NCBI GenBank assembly: GCA_951799425.1
Contig: OX637406.1
Coordinates: 24,484,390-24,548,389 of the forward strand
Direction: 5' to 3'
Source: Ilex aquifolium
Lineage: Eukaryota; Streptophyta; Magnoliopsida; Aquifoliales; Aquifoliaceae
Length of the DNA: 64,000 nt
Part shown: positions 21,335 to 32,316 of the stretch, one piece after another
Numbering within the stretch: the stretch's first letter is position 1
Layout: each line of letters begins with the position of its first letter
The notes under the pieces: generated by a model
Databases searched by the model: none
The model's input: the letters and a program-made list of their open reading frames with translations, nothing else
Told to the model about the DNA's origin: nothing
Position numbers and translations under genes: made by a program

Positions 21335-22596
21335 ATCCCTACGTATTCAAGTACTGTAAGGATCAAATCATAAGGTGTTCTATCCCCGCTCATGAAAGCA
21401 GCTAGGTAATAACATTTTGTCATTCTGAAGCATGCGGTGGCCATTTTTCATCAAGAAAAACCGCTCCAAAAACAATGCAGTGTGGATTTTACTGGCTCAC
21501 ACTTTTCAAAGATGTCCATGCCTTTTGCTTAACTTATGATAGATGCCAAAGGTTGGGAAGCATTTCTAAAAGAAACATGATGCCCTTAAACCCCATTCTG
21601 GTAATTGAAATTTTTGACTGCTGGGATATCGATTTTATGGGACCGTTTCCCCCTTCCTTTGGCTATCTATACATTTTAGTGGCTGCAGACTATGTATCCA
21701 AATGGGTTGAGGCAATTCTATGCCGAAACAATGATCACCGAACAGTGATCAAGTTTTTAAAAGAAAATATTTTGTCCCGGTTTGGAATTCCGAAATCAAT
21801 CATAAGTGATGGGGGTGCTCATTTTTGCAATTGTCCCTTCTGGAATTTGATGAAAAAATACTTGATCTTTCACAAAATTGCAACCCCTTATCACCCACAG
21901 ACCAATGAACAGGCTGAACTAGCTAATCGGGAGATCAAATTAATTTTAGAAAAAATGGTGAATCCAGACCGCAAAGATTGGTCGTTAAGACTAACTGATG
22001 CACTCTGGGCATACCGCACCGCTTTTAAAATAATTTTGGGCATGTCTCCTTATCGATTAGTCTATGGAAAGCCGTGTCACCTACCTGTGGAATTGGAACA
22101 TAGGGCATACTGGGCCATTAAAGTAATGAATTTTAACCTAGACAAGGCTGGACTAGCAAGGAAACATCAGATAAATGAATTGGAGGAATTGAGAAATGAA
22201 GCATATGAGTATGCTAAGATTGCTAAAACCAGGATGAAAATTTTTCATGACAAAAACATTGTGCGGAAATCTTTTGAGCCTTCTCAAAAAGTCCTGTTAT
22301 TTAATTCAAGACTCCGCCTCTTTCCTGGTAAGTTGAAGTCAAGATGGACTGGGCCTTACATTGTCAAAAATGTGTTTGGACATGGAGCAGTTGAAGTGGA
22401 AAACCCCTTGAACGGTATTATCTTTACTGTTAATGGGCAGCGGTTGAAACCATTTTTGGAGGACTTTGTTAAAAATGTGGAAACCATTCATTTAATGGAA
22501 CCAGAATACTCCTCCGAGATTTGTGCCTGCCGACACTCAATTGGATCGGGTCAGGAAATATCCAACCCAACCCGACCATATGGGACACCTTTATAA
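21335..22596 (+). pseudogene. Element B: pol continuation, integrase
   Basis: Reading resumes after C with the duplicated ATCCC (DPYVFKYCKDQI). One stop falls near 21403. From 21475 an open stretch of 373 codons covers most of the integrase: the zinc-binding half ([11 protein letters not shown]), the core with [21 protein letters not shown] near 21634 and [10 protein letters not shown] near 21800, the catalytic Glu in [11 protein letters not shown], and the C-terminal [12 protein letters not shown] region. It ends at 22596. The integrase is well preserved, but the polyprotein as a whole is dead. Confidence 0.92.
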
Positions 22597-23890
22597 GGCA
22601 CCCACTCTTTTCCCTCTTTTCCTCAACCGCCGCTGTTGGCCTCCCCATCCCTCCTTCTTTTTCTTCTTCTTCTTCTTCCTTTTCTTCTTCGTTTTCTCTA
22701 TTATCTGATAAACAACCCATGACCACACATTCTACATACACAATCTTTTGCTTCATGTTTTGCATTTTAATCTTATATTTGCTCACGGGTGTTCTTCTCT
22801 TGTTCGCACTCACACACAAGGATTTTCAGCCTACCCGAAACCCAGATCTGCGAAAAGATGAGTAATTTGTGTATTCTTATTTGTAGGTTTCGGTAGATGA
22901 ACAAATCTCCACCATTCAACCTCAAGTCCAAGATCCGTAAACTGGTAAATTCGAAACATTGGGGACAATGTTCTGTTTAGGTTGGGGAGGGGGGTGAGAA
23001 CTACAATTCATATTTGCCACCATATGCCCGTAAATTTTTAAAATTTTTGTTGTTTTTGTTGTTGTTTTTGCTGTTGTTGTTGTTGTTGTTGTTGTTCTGA
23101 TCATATTATGTACCTTGCCTTGTATAAATTGATGATTATGTCTGTGAGTCAGCTTCAATCGTCTTTGTGATTGGCAGACGTTAAAGAACCAGATAGTGAG
23201 TCTTAAAGTTTAGAAAGCATGGATGTTAAAATTTTTTGGTTTAGTCTAGGAGTTCTACGCACTTTTCCACCTGATGTGCATACTGTGATCATGAGAAAGC
23301 AAGACTGGTAAGGAAGGCCGAAATCCAAGAAAAACAAGTGAAACCCCTCTGTGGCAGAAGCACCTTTGCTAAACGCCGTTGTGCCAAAAGACTTGGTGCT
23401 TGTAAACAGTGTGGCAGAGTCTTTCACGAGAAACGATATAACCAGTGTTCTGAACCAATTTTCGGTCGCGCACTCGATTGATTAGACTGGATAGTGAATG
23501 GGCTGAGTAAGGATTACCCTGATACGCCATGCTAGTCCGGTACTTTGCTTAACCGGTTTGTGAGAGAGGAAATTGGGAGAGTCACTGGTTGTCCGAACTA
23601 CACAGACACAGAGGGAGACTTGGATTAGATTATTTTCTGTAGGAAATTGTACTTTTGTTGGAATGAAAGCCAAATGTCCGAATTTTTGGTAAAAAGTGTA
23701 AAAATCTTCTTGTACAAACTATTTTGACTGAAATAGAAAATATGGGCCGAGTAAGGAATGTCCCAGAATACCAACTTGAAGCGTGGGTAGAGGCTTATCC
23801 TAAGACGCTAGAGGTTTTTGATTTAAAATTGTGTGTTTAGCCCTCTCTGATTGTGTTTAGTGTAGTGCAGAAATTTTTGATTTTTGATTC
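22597..23890 (+). other. Element B: spacer between pol and the post-pol promoter
   Basis: It contains GGGGACAATG followed by GTTGGGGAGGGGGGTGAG (22981-22998), equivalent to the internal polypurine tract of A, E and K. A (GTT)n-rich stretch lies at 23049-23097. No gene is seen. Unlike E and A, the conserved non-coding block is not here; it lies after the post-pol gene. Confidence 0.65.
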
Positions 23891-24176
23891 AACGTTTGAA
23901 CGCCAAGTGACGTTCGAACGTCATCTGCTTGCAGTACTCAACCTCTGATGAAGCTTCTGATGGAACTCAAAAGTACTGGGAGGTCAGCCCGTTCGAACAC
24001 CAATAGAACGTTCAAACGCCAATAGATCGTTCGAACGAGAAGACCTTGCAGTGCTCTAGTCTCTGACATAACTAAAAAGTACTGAGAGCTGGCCACATTC
24101 GAACGACACTCACGTTCGAATGGTCTTTTAAAAATCCTTCTACACACGTTCGAACGTCAGTAACGTTCGAACGTCA
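23891..24176 (+). repeat. Element B: internal ACGTTCGAACGT palindrome array before the post-pol gene
   Basis: About ten copies or near-copies occur, including GACGTTCGAACGTC (23909-23922), AACGTTCAAACGCC (24007), TCGTTCGAACGA (24027) and ACGTTCGAACGT (from 24146). They use the same word as the B LTR. The last copy ends about 12 bases before a TATA box. The layout, palindromes then TATA, copies that of the LTR promoter. Confidence 0.9.
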
Positions 24177-24186
24177 CTTCTCAGAC

Positions 24187-24194
24187 TATAAATA
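24187..24194 (+). promoter_or_regulatory. Element B: internal TATA box for the post-pol gene
   Basis: TATAAATA is in the context CTATAAATACC, as in the LTR TATA at 8102. It lies 216 bases upstream of the start codon at 24410, behind the palindrome array. An independent promoter is inferred from this layout. Confidence 0.65.
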
Positions 24195-24409
24195 CCTGGA
24201 TCGTCTTCCCCATTTCAAAACCCCCAAAACCCTTCAAAATCCCCCAAACCCTAGACTGTCTTTTCACTACCCCAACCCTCAAAACACTCCTCATTCCCTA
24301 TTTTTACCTCAAATCGACCCTCCCAAGACCATTCCCACATCAAGAATCTCCATTTTCACCAAGAAATCAAAACTTTCAACACCCTCACAAACTCAAAACT
24401 GAAAACACC

Positions 24410-25506
24410 ATGCCAAGGGTCAAGCTACCTGCCAGGCGCATTCCACCAACCCAGGAACCCAATTTCGTGGAAGAAGTAGTCGAGGTGAGAGAGGGGAGAC
24501 CCCCCCTTACGCTAAGATACGACAAGACCAGATTTCCTACGGCTCTAAAAGCTTACAGGTACGATAATTTTTACCAAAAGCATGCTGTGGTTTGTAAGAG
24601 GGATGTGGTTTTGACTAGTTTTACTAAGTTGGGTATAATGGCGGAGATGGAGAAGAGAGGTTGAGTCTTGTATTTGCAAAACAGTGGAGAGGCCGTGGTG
24701 CGGGAGTTTTACTCTAACGCCGAAATAGTCAATGGAGCACTGAAAAGCTATGTGAGGAGGGTCCATATAGATGTCCATGAGGACTATATTCAGGAAATTA
24801 GGCAAGAGGTACCTCGAGTCCCAAATCCCACCTATCCCCCAAAAAAGAGTGTGGCGATGAATGTTGTGGGGAAGGAGCTAACGGGAGTGCCTGATTTTTC
24901 TCGGACTAGAAAGAGATTTTTTAGACAAGGGGAACTCACTGACAAATACAAAATGTTAAACTTGATTGCGGTGTCAAACTTTGCTCCAATAGGAAGAAAA
25001 AATGAAATTCTACCTGACATGGCCCGCCTTCTCTACGCTCTTGGGAAAGGTCACAGCATAGACCTCCCCTCTCTCATCTTGAATGAAATGAAGAAGGGTT
25101 GTGATGTGAAGCGGAATTCGCTCCCGTTTGGCACCCTAGTAACTGAAATGTGCAAAGACCATGGAGTTAGGGTGAGGCCAGAAATGGAGATCCAAAAGCC
25201 AATGGAGCCACTGAATAAGGCTTCCTTCCGAAGGAGCCAAGGTCATAGTGGCGGCCAAGCGGCCAGACAAGAGATGCCCCTACCCATGGAGTGGACAAGG
25301 TGCAAGAAGAGCTCGATACAGAGGAGGAGAGAGAGATGGAGGAAGAGAGAGAACAGCCACAGGAGACAGGCCCCAGCACCAGCAGTCGGAGATCACTGAG
25401 AGACATCATGCTTGGCATCGAGACCAAGCAAGCTGAGATTCTCCGACAACAGGAGGAGATTCTTAGCTACCTGAGGGGTGGAGCTGGTGGACCTGGTGGA
25501 GAGTGA
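24410..25506 (+). pseudogene. Element B: post-pol gene (putative plant transposon protein type), nearly intact
   Basis: The start is MPRVKLPARRIPPTQEP. A single TGA at 24662-24664 splits an otherwise continuous frame (EKRG, stop, VLYLQNSGEAVVREFYSN), probably from a Trp codon. The VREFYSN segment and NEMKKGCDVKRNSLPFGTLVTEMCKDHG match the conserved fold region of the E protein (VREFYRSL; EKPMANLPYGSLVTRLCDHAK). A frameshift near 25230-25290 is needed to reach the C-terminus, which has an acidic EEEREMEEER run, then a heptad-like segment (IETKQAEILRQQEEILSYL) and a Gly-rich end at 25506. No membrane segment is seen, so it is not an envelope-like protein. Confidence 0.85.
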
Positions 25507-27368
25507 GAGCGGGGGATTTATGTTCTTGGTTTTGTGTGTTTGTTTCTTCATGTATGGTGTTTTAGTTTTTTGTGATTGATAGTTCCTTCTTTTATGGGTT
25601 AAAAGAAGTTTTTGTGTTGTAGTCACTTCTTTTATGGATGGATTGAATCTTTGATGTGAACAAATCATATTCTATGAAATGAATGGTTCAATTTATCACT
25701 TTTATCTGTTTTAAATGCATAGGTAGATTTAGCTTAATATTGATATATGATGGAACGAATGTGGATGCTAAGAATGTTTGTTAAAGTGACTAAGCACATG
25801 ATCGGTTTGACACCTCAACTTATCAACGTAGACTTAAAACCACATTTCTTGGAAAACTGGTATTCTGTCTATGCTAAATTATCAAATGTACAATGGTATT
25901 TGTTATTTTTTAAGGTACAAGATGATCGGACTCGAAAACGGAATCGGTACATAACCGACATTCCACGAAAAACCTGACATAACCAGTGGAGATGACAAAG
26001 AATATCATGGTAAGTTTTGAGCCTTGCTATACTTTTGAGAGACAATCAACGTTTACTCAAGTAAGGTCTTTCACTCTCAATTTTTGAATAATCTCATTAA
26101 CCTTGCTTTGATTGATGCAATTAAAAGTGATCTATTGACATATCCCACAGGGAACCTTCGCATACGACACATACATGTGCACATGCTCGAGAAATGATCT
26201 TAGGCCATCTTTGATTTAATTTTGAGCCTTAGCCATTTCTTTTTCAAACTTATATCCCTAGTTAGCCATGCTTGAGCCATCAATGTATGATCTCTTCTTC
26301 GATAAACCCGTATGATTACCAAGCCACAAGAGAATATACTTGACATACCTTTGCTATCTAATTTTCTTGCACCCTCTTATAAATCAAGATGATACAGAAA
26401 TGCAAGGAAAAGGGAAAAAGCTATGAAGGGTACTATTCAATGACAAGAAAAATTGATAGGAACAATTGAAATAGAAAAGAAGCAAAAAGGCAGGAAATTG
26501 CCAAGAAAGTGAAAAATGAGAAAAATGAAAGAAAGAAATATCATTTCTGGGCAAAAAGTTGAAAAGCTAGAAAGAGGTGTGCTACACTACATAAACAGAG
26601 GATAACTTTTGAATACTATTGACGTCATTTCGTTAGCCACTGATCTTTGGCCACATTACAACCTATGAAAAGCCCTAATTGATCTCAAGTCTGTTGCATG
26701 CATGTGTCGTCATCCAAAACTGGGGTATGATAAATAGTATTTCTTTAAATTGCACCAATATTCTTTCTTGAGATTATCCCAAACCTGATTAGTATGTTTC
26801 CTTAAACTTCACTCCCTTCTTAATTGTGCATGTGATTTTTCGATTGGCCACCCTCTGATCATATGCCCCGTGAGAGACGAGTCACTATAATCGGAACGAA
26901 CTTTTGTTGAGAGCATTCTACGAGAGGTTTGTGAAATCGAAGCTATCCATGGAAGGTGGTAAAATGGAGTGTTTGTTATATAACAATTCTTGTTGCTAGA
27001 ATGATCATTCCTACTACACAGGGAATTCCAAATACCAATATAACAGATGCTAATTTTTGCATAGAATCAATATGTACGAAAGAGGGACAAGCGGAATAAA
27101 AGTCGAAATTGAGGGTTGGGTGTCCTAATGACCATGATGCTAATTTACTTTAACCAGCAATCTCACATACATATCTGTTCGACTGAAGTTTGTGGGTAGC
27201 TTCACTGGAAACCCTCACGAGACAACACTCGTCCGTTAGGGTAAACCTAGGGGCTCAACGGCTTGTTGCATAAGCTAAATGCAACCGGATGACCTACGAA
27301 AATGGCATTAGGAGTAGATTTTCAATTATTGTATTACTAGAGATTCGCAATATTTAGGTTGGCGGGTG
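25507..27368 (+). other. Element B: 3' non-coding region, conserved block and polypurine tract
   Basis: This holds the diverged conserved block (about 26040-26720: GATCTTAGGCCATC, TTGAGCC, ATATCCCTAG, GGCCACATTACAACC) also found in A, E and K. The polypurine tract TTAGGTTGGCGGGTG (27354-27368) abuts the 3' LTR. The pre-tract hairpin of A, K and E is not conserved here. Confidence 0.7.
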
Positions 27369-28737
27369 TGATTAGTACTTAAAATTAGCATTTTACTATG
27401 CCTTTTTAAGACTAATTGTACTTTGATGGAGTTTAAGTGATGTCATTTCAGGTCTTTAAGTGAACAAGGACTCAAAGAACAATAAGTATGACACTTGAGT
27501 GTAACACCAGCACATTAGGGAACAAAATTGGAGAAGCTTAGAGCACACCAAGAACGTTCGAACGTTAACTCACGTTCGAACGTCCACTTGACCTGTGAGC
27601 AGACCTGACTACTGAGAGAAGGCGTGTTGCAACCAAGAAGGAAGACTCTGAGGCTCTGAGGCACTTGAGTATCACGTTCGAACGCCAACTCACGTTCGAA
27701 CGTCCACTTGAGTAGATAGAGGACCAGACTGCTGGATAGAGTGTGGAAATGAACCTCACAGAAGACCACAGGCCACTTGAGTGAGAAGGTCAGACCACAT
27801 CTGGCGTTCAAACGCCCATACGGAAAGACAGAAAAACGTTCGAACGCCAGACAACGTTCGAACGCCAACTCACGTTCGAATGTTCTCCACAGACTAGTTG
27901 CAGAGTAGTTGGTTTTTCACTTGGACTTGGGCGGCATACACTATTCCTTCACCCCCTCTTGTCTCCCCCTCTTGCCTATAAATACTCCCATTGTTGGAGA
28001 GCTCAAGGAGACCAAGTAGAGAGGTTGATGGAGGCTTAGACTCTCACCCATATTGTAGAATTAGCTTACATTTCCTTGTATGAAGTAGTTGTTCTAGAGA
28101 TTAGTTTGGCTTTAGTCCAACATCTCTTAGCTTGTTATAAAAATAGTTTTATGCTTATGCTTTCACTTACATGCATAGAGGGAGATAACTTACCTTTGGT
28201 TGTGGATCACCCTCCAAAAGTGACCTTTCTTCTACTTTTAATTGGTGTATCATTCACTTCCATTGCTTGAGCTTCTTTCTTCCCTTAGAGGAGTGAAACT
28301 CTTCCACTTTTCTAGAGCTTCGCCAAAGCCGTGAAGGGTGGAACGTGATTCACTCATTCTTGGTCGAAGATCGGCTCCCTGTTTAGTGTGCTTTGCTTTG
28401 AGATCCCTCTACTTGGAGGAATGAGCATCACTCACTTTTCTAGCTTTACCAAAGCCATGAAGAGTGAGTAGTTTCTCATTCACTCTTTAGTAAGAGGAGA
28501 AGGGCATGTATAAATTATCCGGACGTTATATTTGTGCAATTTCCATTATGCTTAATGCTTTATATTCCCCATGCTTATTGAATGATTGATTGTATCTAGC
28601 AAAGCTAAGGTACTTTGTATAACCAGGAGTTCTTTCTATAACATAGATAACTCTTGTATAGAAAGACTCATTGGTTCAAGGCTAGTACCCCGGCTAGATC
28701 TTCATGACTACCCTTCAATCTTCACCATTATTGTGTG
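27369..28737 (+). mobile_element. Element B: 3' LTR, left part
   Basis: It starts TGATTAGTAC directly after the polypurine tract. The palindrome array (27553-27880) and TATAAATA near 27978-27985 are present. It is interrupted after 28737 by solo LTR P, whose GTGTG duplication covers 28733-28737. Confidence 0.95.
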
Positions 28738-31440
28738 TGTGACGCCCCAAAATCCGGGGGTCCCGTTGATAACCCATCAACCTGCGGAAACATCCGTGGA
28801 TATCGCTCAACCCGACACCACATCAAGAATATCTTTAAGCCGGGATTATAACCCATAATGAAAATTCGGTTTAACATTCATTTGATTCAATTAAAGTCTC
28901 ATACACCGTGGTTTGTACCCCATTAGGGTCCACTTTAATCATTTAAAGGAAGGAAATTCAAAGCCCAAAGATTTGGCAACACATTTAAAAAATTTCAGAT
29001 TTTTGGACTGGCTACCGGTAGCTGTTTATCGGCTACCGGTAGCCGAAACATTCTGGAGTTACGACTACCTGTTGTCTACCGGTAGCCGAAACCTTCTGGA
29101 GTTACGACTACCTGTTGTCTACCGGTAGCCGAAACCTTCTGGAGTTACGACTACCTGTTGGCTACCGGTAGCTGATACACACTGGACAGTCGACTACCGG
29201 TAGTTACCCATTGACTACCGGTAGTTGCTGCCCAGATTTGCTTTCTTGCTCCATTTTTCATTTCCAATTCATCCTAACTCAATTCCACATCATCCAAGAC
29301 ATGTACAACTATATTTTTACATTTTGCACAAGATCCATACACGACCATTACAATCTATCCCATACAAATATAATTCAAAAAGGGAATGAAATAAGTTTGT
29401 TTATACAAAATTTACATGTCATAAACCATTGTAAAACAAAAGGTTTACAAAATCTTGAGATAAGGCCGCACTTAGGCCCCCTTCACCCTTGATGCTCTCC
29501 ATGGGAGCCAATCGCCGGTGTAAACCCGACACCTGAAATTGTTTCCCGTATAGGGTGAGCACAACGCCCAGTAGAAAACTTCCTACGGAGGTTACTCCCC
29601 CCTAGATGCTCATGCTCATGTAATATTCACATACAACATGTAATCAATCATTCCACACACACTATGCATTCAACGTTGGAATGCAACAATGCCATGCAAT
29701 GAAATGAGATGAAAACTCATTCATGCAACCCATTCCGAGTCCTCACCGACTCCCTCAACACAATGCAATGCCAATGTGTGATGACCCGTCTATTGACGGA
29801 GAAAAACCTTCCAATGATCATTTGAAAAGAAATCATGTTTTCCCAAAACCGGATCATTGTTGGAAGCTACCCATTGAATGGGTGTTTTTATAACAAAACC
29901 CTTGTGTCTTTGTTGGGCAACGGATCTTCGGAATCACACCGCCGGTTCCGTACACCGTGTCACTTTTCTGGAATTGCACCGCCGGCAAGTGACTGAACCA
30001 AGTGGTTCCGGGTTTTTCACCCGAGGGAGTGTCTAGCCCTACTTGCTACACTCGACACAAGTTTTTCCATGCAACCATGCGACTCAGTCGAAACTTCGTT
30101 CCAACATTCCCGAGCCCATCCACCAAGCACCAAGAATGGTGATTGATTAATCATGTATAACATGCACACACACCCACTCATATCTATGGATGCGATATCC
30201 CCGTGCAAATGCAATGTGATGTTCCATTGCACACATAATAATGCTCAATATGCTCATGACAAACATATAAACATTTCCAATACATCAATGGCAATTATAT
30301 CAAAAGCACATAACTACCATATCTCATTATGTTCAATATATCATTTCATGCATATATCAACAACACTCTTCATCCAACAACCATATCCTAAGCATATGAT
30401 TTCACAATCACCCAAGCATGTTATAACATAGCATTATGCAAGTAACACACACAATTTCACCTAGGCATTTTATCAAACACCTAGTAGTCATTAAAGTCAT
30501 GTCTTCACATAACACATTCCAAGCAACCATATAGCTCAAATTTCACCAAGTTATAAGAGGAACCACATGGAACTCCTATGTAATAAAATCAAGCTAGAAG
30601 TTAGCCTAGGCCAACTCTATGCTCCCTTTTCCATTACCATAACTATAGACATATATATAATTCAATACATATGCATATATAACTTTTAACCCTTAGTCTA
30701 CTAACACCTAAGGTAAGAATAATCCCAAGTAGGAATAATCCTACCTCAATAGAGATGTAGGCAACCTCAATGCACCAAAACCAACCCAAAGTCTTTGATT
30801 TCCAAAATTTCTCCCTTTGAATATTCGGTGAAACGCCTTGTTCTTGGTACGTAGTCGAAGCCCTCGACGAGTAGACGAACTTTAACTCTTGGACTATAGC
30901 CTTCCAACCAAAGGAACTTGGTGGGTCTTGAAGAAGAAGGGTAGAAAATTAGGTTTCTCTTTTCTCTCTCCTTTTTCTCTCCAACGTGTGAGCTCAGCCG
31001 GCCAAGAGAAGAAGAAAATCTGATTTTTCAGATATTTCGGCCCCTATTTATAATTTTAAATGTATGGTCTACATCGCACCGCTCGTTTATTACTTTCGGG
31101 TCCGTTTTTCGTCCCGAAACGACTCATTAAGTCCCGGATTAAGTCCAAATAAATTTTATTGGCACATTAATCCAATTATAAGGAATTTTAATATTTCTCG
31201 TTTTTGGGGACCTTTAAAAGGTCAATCGCCACGCAGTCGTCTCGATTTACGTGCAAAAATCTGACTATCTCGGAATTTAACGAAATTTCTGGTGGTCACT
31301 AGATTTCGCGTTACGAATCCAATGACGCACTCCGTTCCCTCCTTCGAGGTCTAGAACATATGTATTTTAATACGTGCAGTAGTGGCAAATTACCATTTTG
31401 CCCTTTTTCAGAAAAAGTTCAAATTTTCCCGGGTTTCACA
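28738..31440 (-). mobile_element. Solo LTR P, probable Ty3/gypsy chromovirus type
   Basis: It has TGTGACGCCCC...GGGTTTCACA ends and a perfect GTGTG duplication (28733-28737 and 31441-31445). It is 2703 bases with no internal primer site, polypurine tract or pol, hence a solo LTR. Orientation is minus: TATAAATAGGGG on the minus strand is at 31045-31052, followed downstream by transcribed-leader-like sequence, and the minus-strand end GGGGCGTCACA matches the GGGGCGTGACA end of C. It holds seven CTACCGGTAG palindromes (29012-29224). Confidence 0.9.
29012..29224. repeat. P LTR: CTACCGGTAG palindromes in a 43-base tandem repeat
   Basis: Perfect CTACCGGTAG palindromes start at 29012, 29033, 29076, 29119, 29162, 29194 and 29215. 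Four of them are spaced exactly 43 bases apart, inside a tandem unit containing CCGAAACCTTCTGGAG and TTACGACTACCTGTTG. Confidence 0.92.
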
Positions 31441-31445
31441 GTGTG

Positions 31446-31961
31446 CTTCAATTAAAGAATGGAAATGGAACATTAAAGTCATGATTGGATGTCTTGTAGA
31501 AACACTTGCTTGTTTGTAGACGGGTTAAGTCTCGGCACAGACAATTCTTGTAAACTTCTAGAAAGACATCATAATCATGTTCTTAATTCTCTTAATCTAC
31601 CTTTATCTTCCGATTAACCTGCTGTTGACACGGGGGTTAATTGAGTTATCAAGCACAAGTGTAACAGACCGGATAATTAACTACATGTCCAAATCCTTGA
31701 ACTAAAGAGTGACTCTTTTACATTTGAGCTTATTTCATATTTTGTTTAGAAAATTCTCTTGGAAAGAATCTTATATTATGTCCAGGAAATCTCACACCTC
31801 ACACAACTTTAAATCTTAAGGGTTACAATCAATAGGTCTCCACCACTACTTACCCCAAAACACCAAGAAGAGTTCCATGTGGATTCGACTCCGGACTCAA
31901 ACTGGATTATTACTACAGCTTGACCGCCTGCACTTGGGTGTACATATTTCGAATCAAGTCA
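31446..31961 (+). mobile_element. Element B: 3' LTR, right part
   Basis: This is collinear with 8867-9379 of the 5' LTR, from CTTCAATTAAAGAATGG to AAGTCA. It is followed by the ATATA target duplication and then by the remainder of A's LTR. Confidence 0.95.
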
Positions 31962-31966
31962 ATATA

Positions 31967-32316
31967 TATCAGACCTATTGGTTGACTTGCCAGTAACATG
32001 GAAGTTAATTGCATTAAGGTAGCATTTCCAGTATTTAACCGATATAAAGCATATGGGATCCTCTAAACTGAAGGGTATCTTTTATATTATTGTCATTAAC
32101 AAGCTTATCTCTGCATTTAACTTAATTAAACTAGTTATCAATCTAAGCTCACATCACAAGCTATCAACTGTTATAATGCTTTAAACAACTTTACTATTTG
32201 TATTTTAAATTCTAAGTTACTCAAACTCTTCGTGGGATCGATACTTGGACTTAAAACCGAGAAAACTACAATTCGACCACTTATAATTGGGTGTATAATT
32301 AATATAATTCAGATCA
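31967..32316 (+). mobile_element. Element A: 3' LTR, right part
   Basis: This is the U5-side continuation of A's LTR after B. It ends near GATCA (32316), which pairs with the TGATTGGC start, or two bases later. CGTGGGATCGATACTTGGAC is an LTR-end motif common in Athila-like elements. The next bases, CAAAA, are the expected target duplication, but the left copy is outside the window. Confidence 0.75.

Larger units (their letters stand above)
7459..31961 (+). mobile_element. Element B: complete but decayed Athila-like retrotransposon inserted in A's LTR
   Basis: It is bounded by a perfect 5-base target duplication ATATA (7454-7458 and 31962-31966). The order is 5' LTR, primer site, gag-pol (broken), post-pol gene (broken), polypurine tract, 3' LTR. 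After removing nested elements C and P it is about 14.2 kb. Every coding part has stops or frameshifts, so it is not autonomous now. Confidence 0.95.

Noticed and set aside
22469-22865. Frames of 61-116 codons on both strands after B pol
   Set aside because: They overlap the end of pol and a TTC/GAA-rich low-complexity stretch; not conserved in E.
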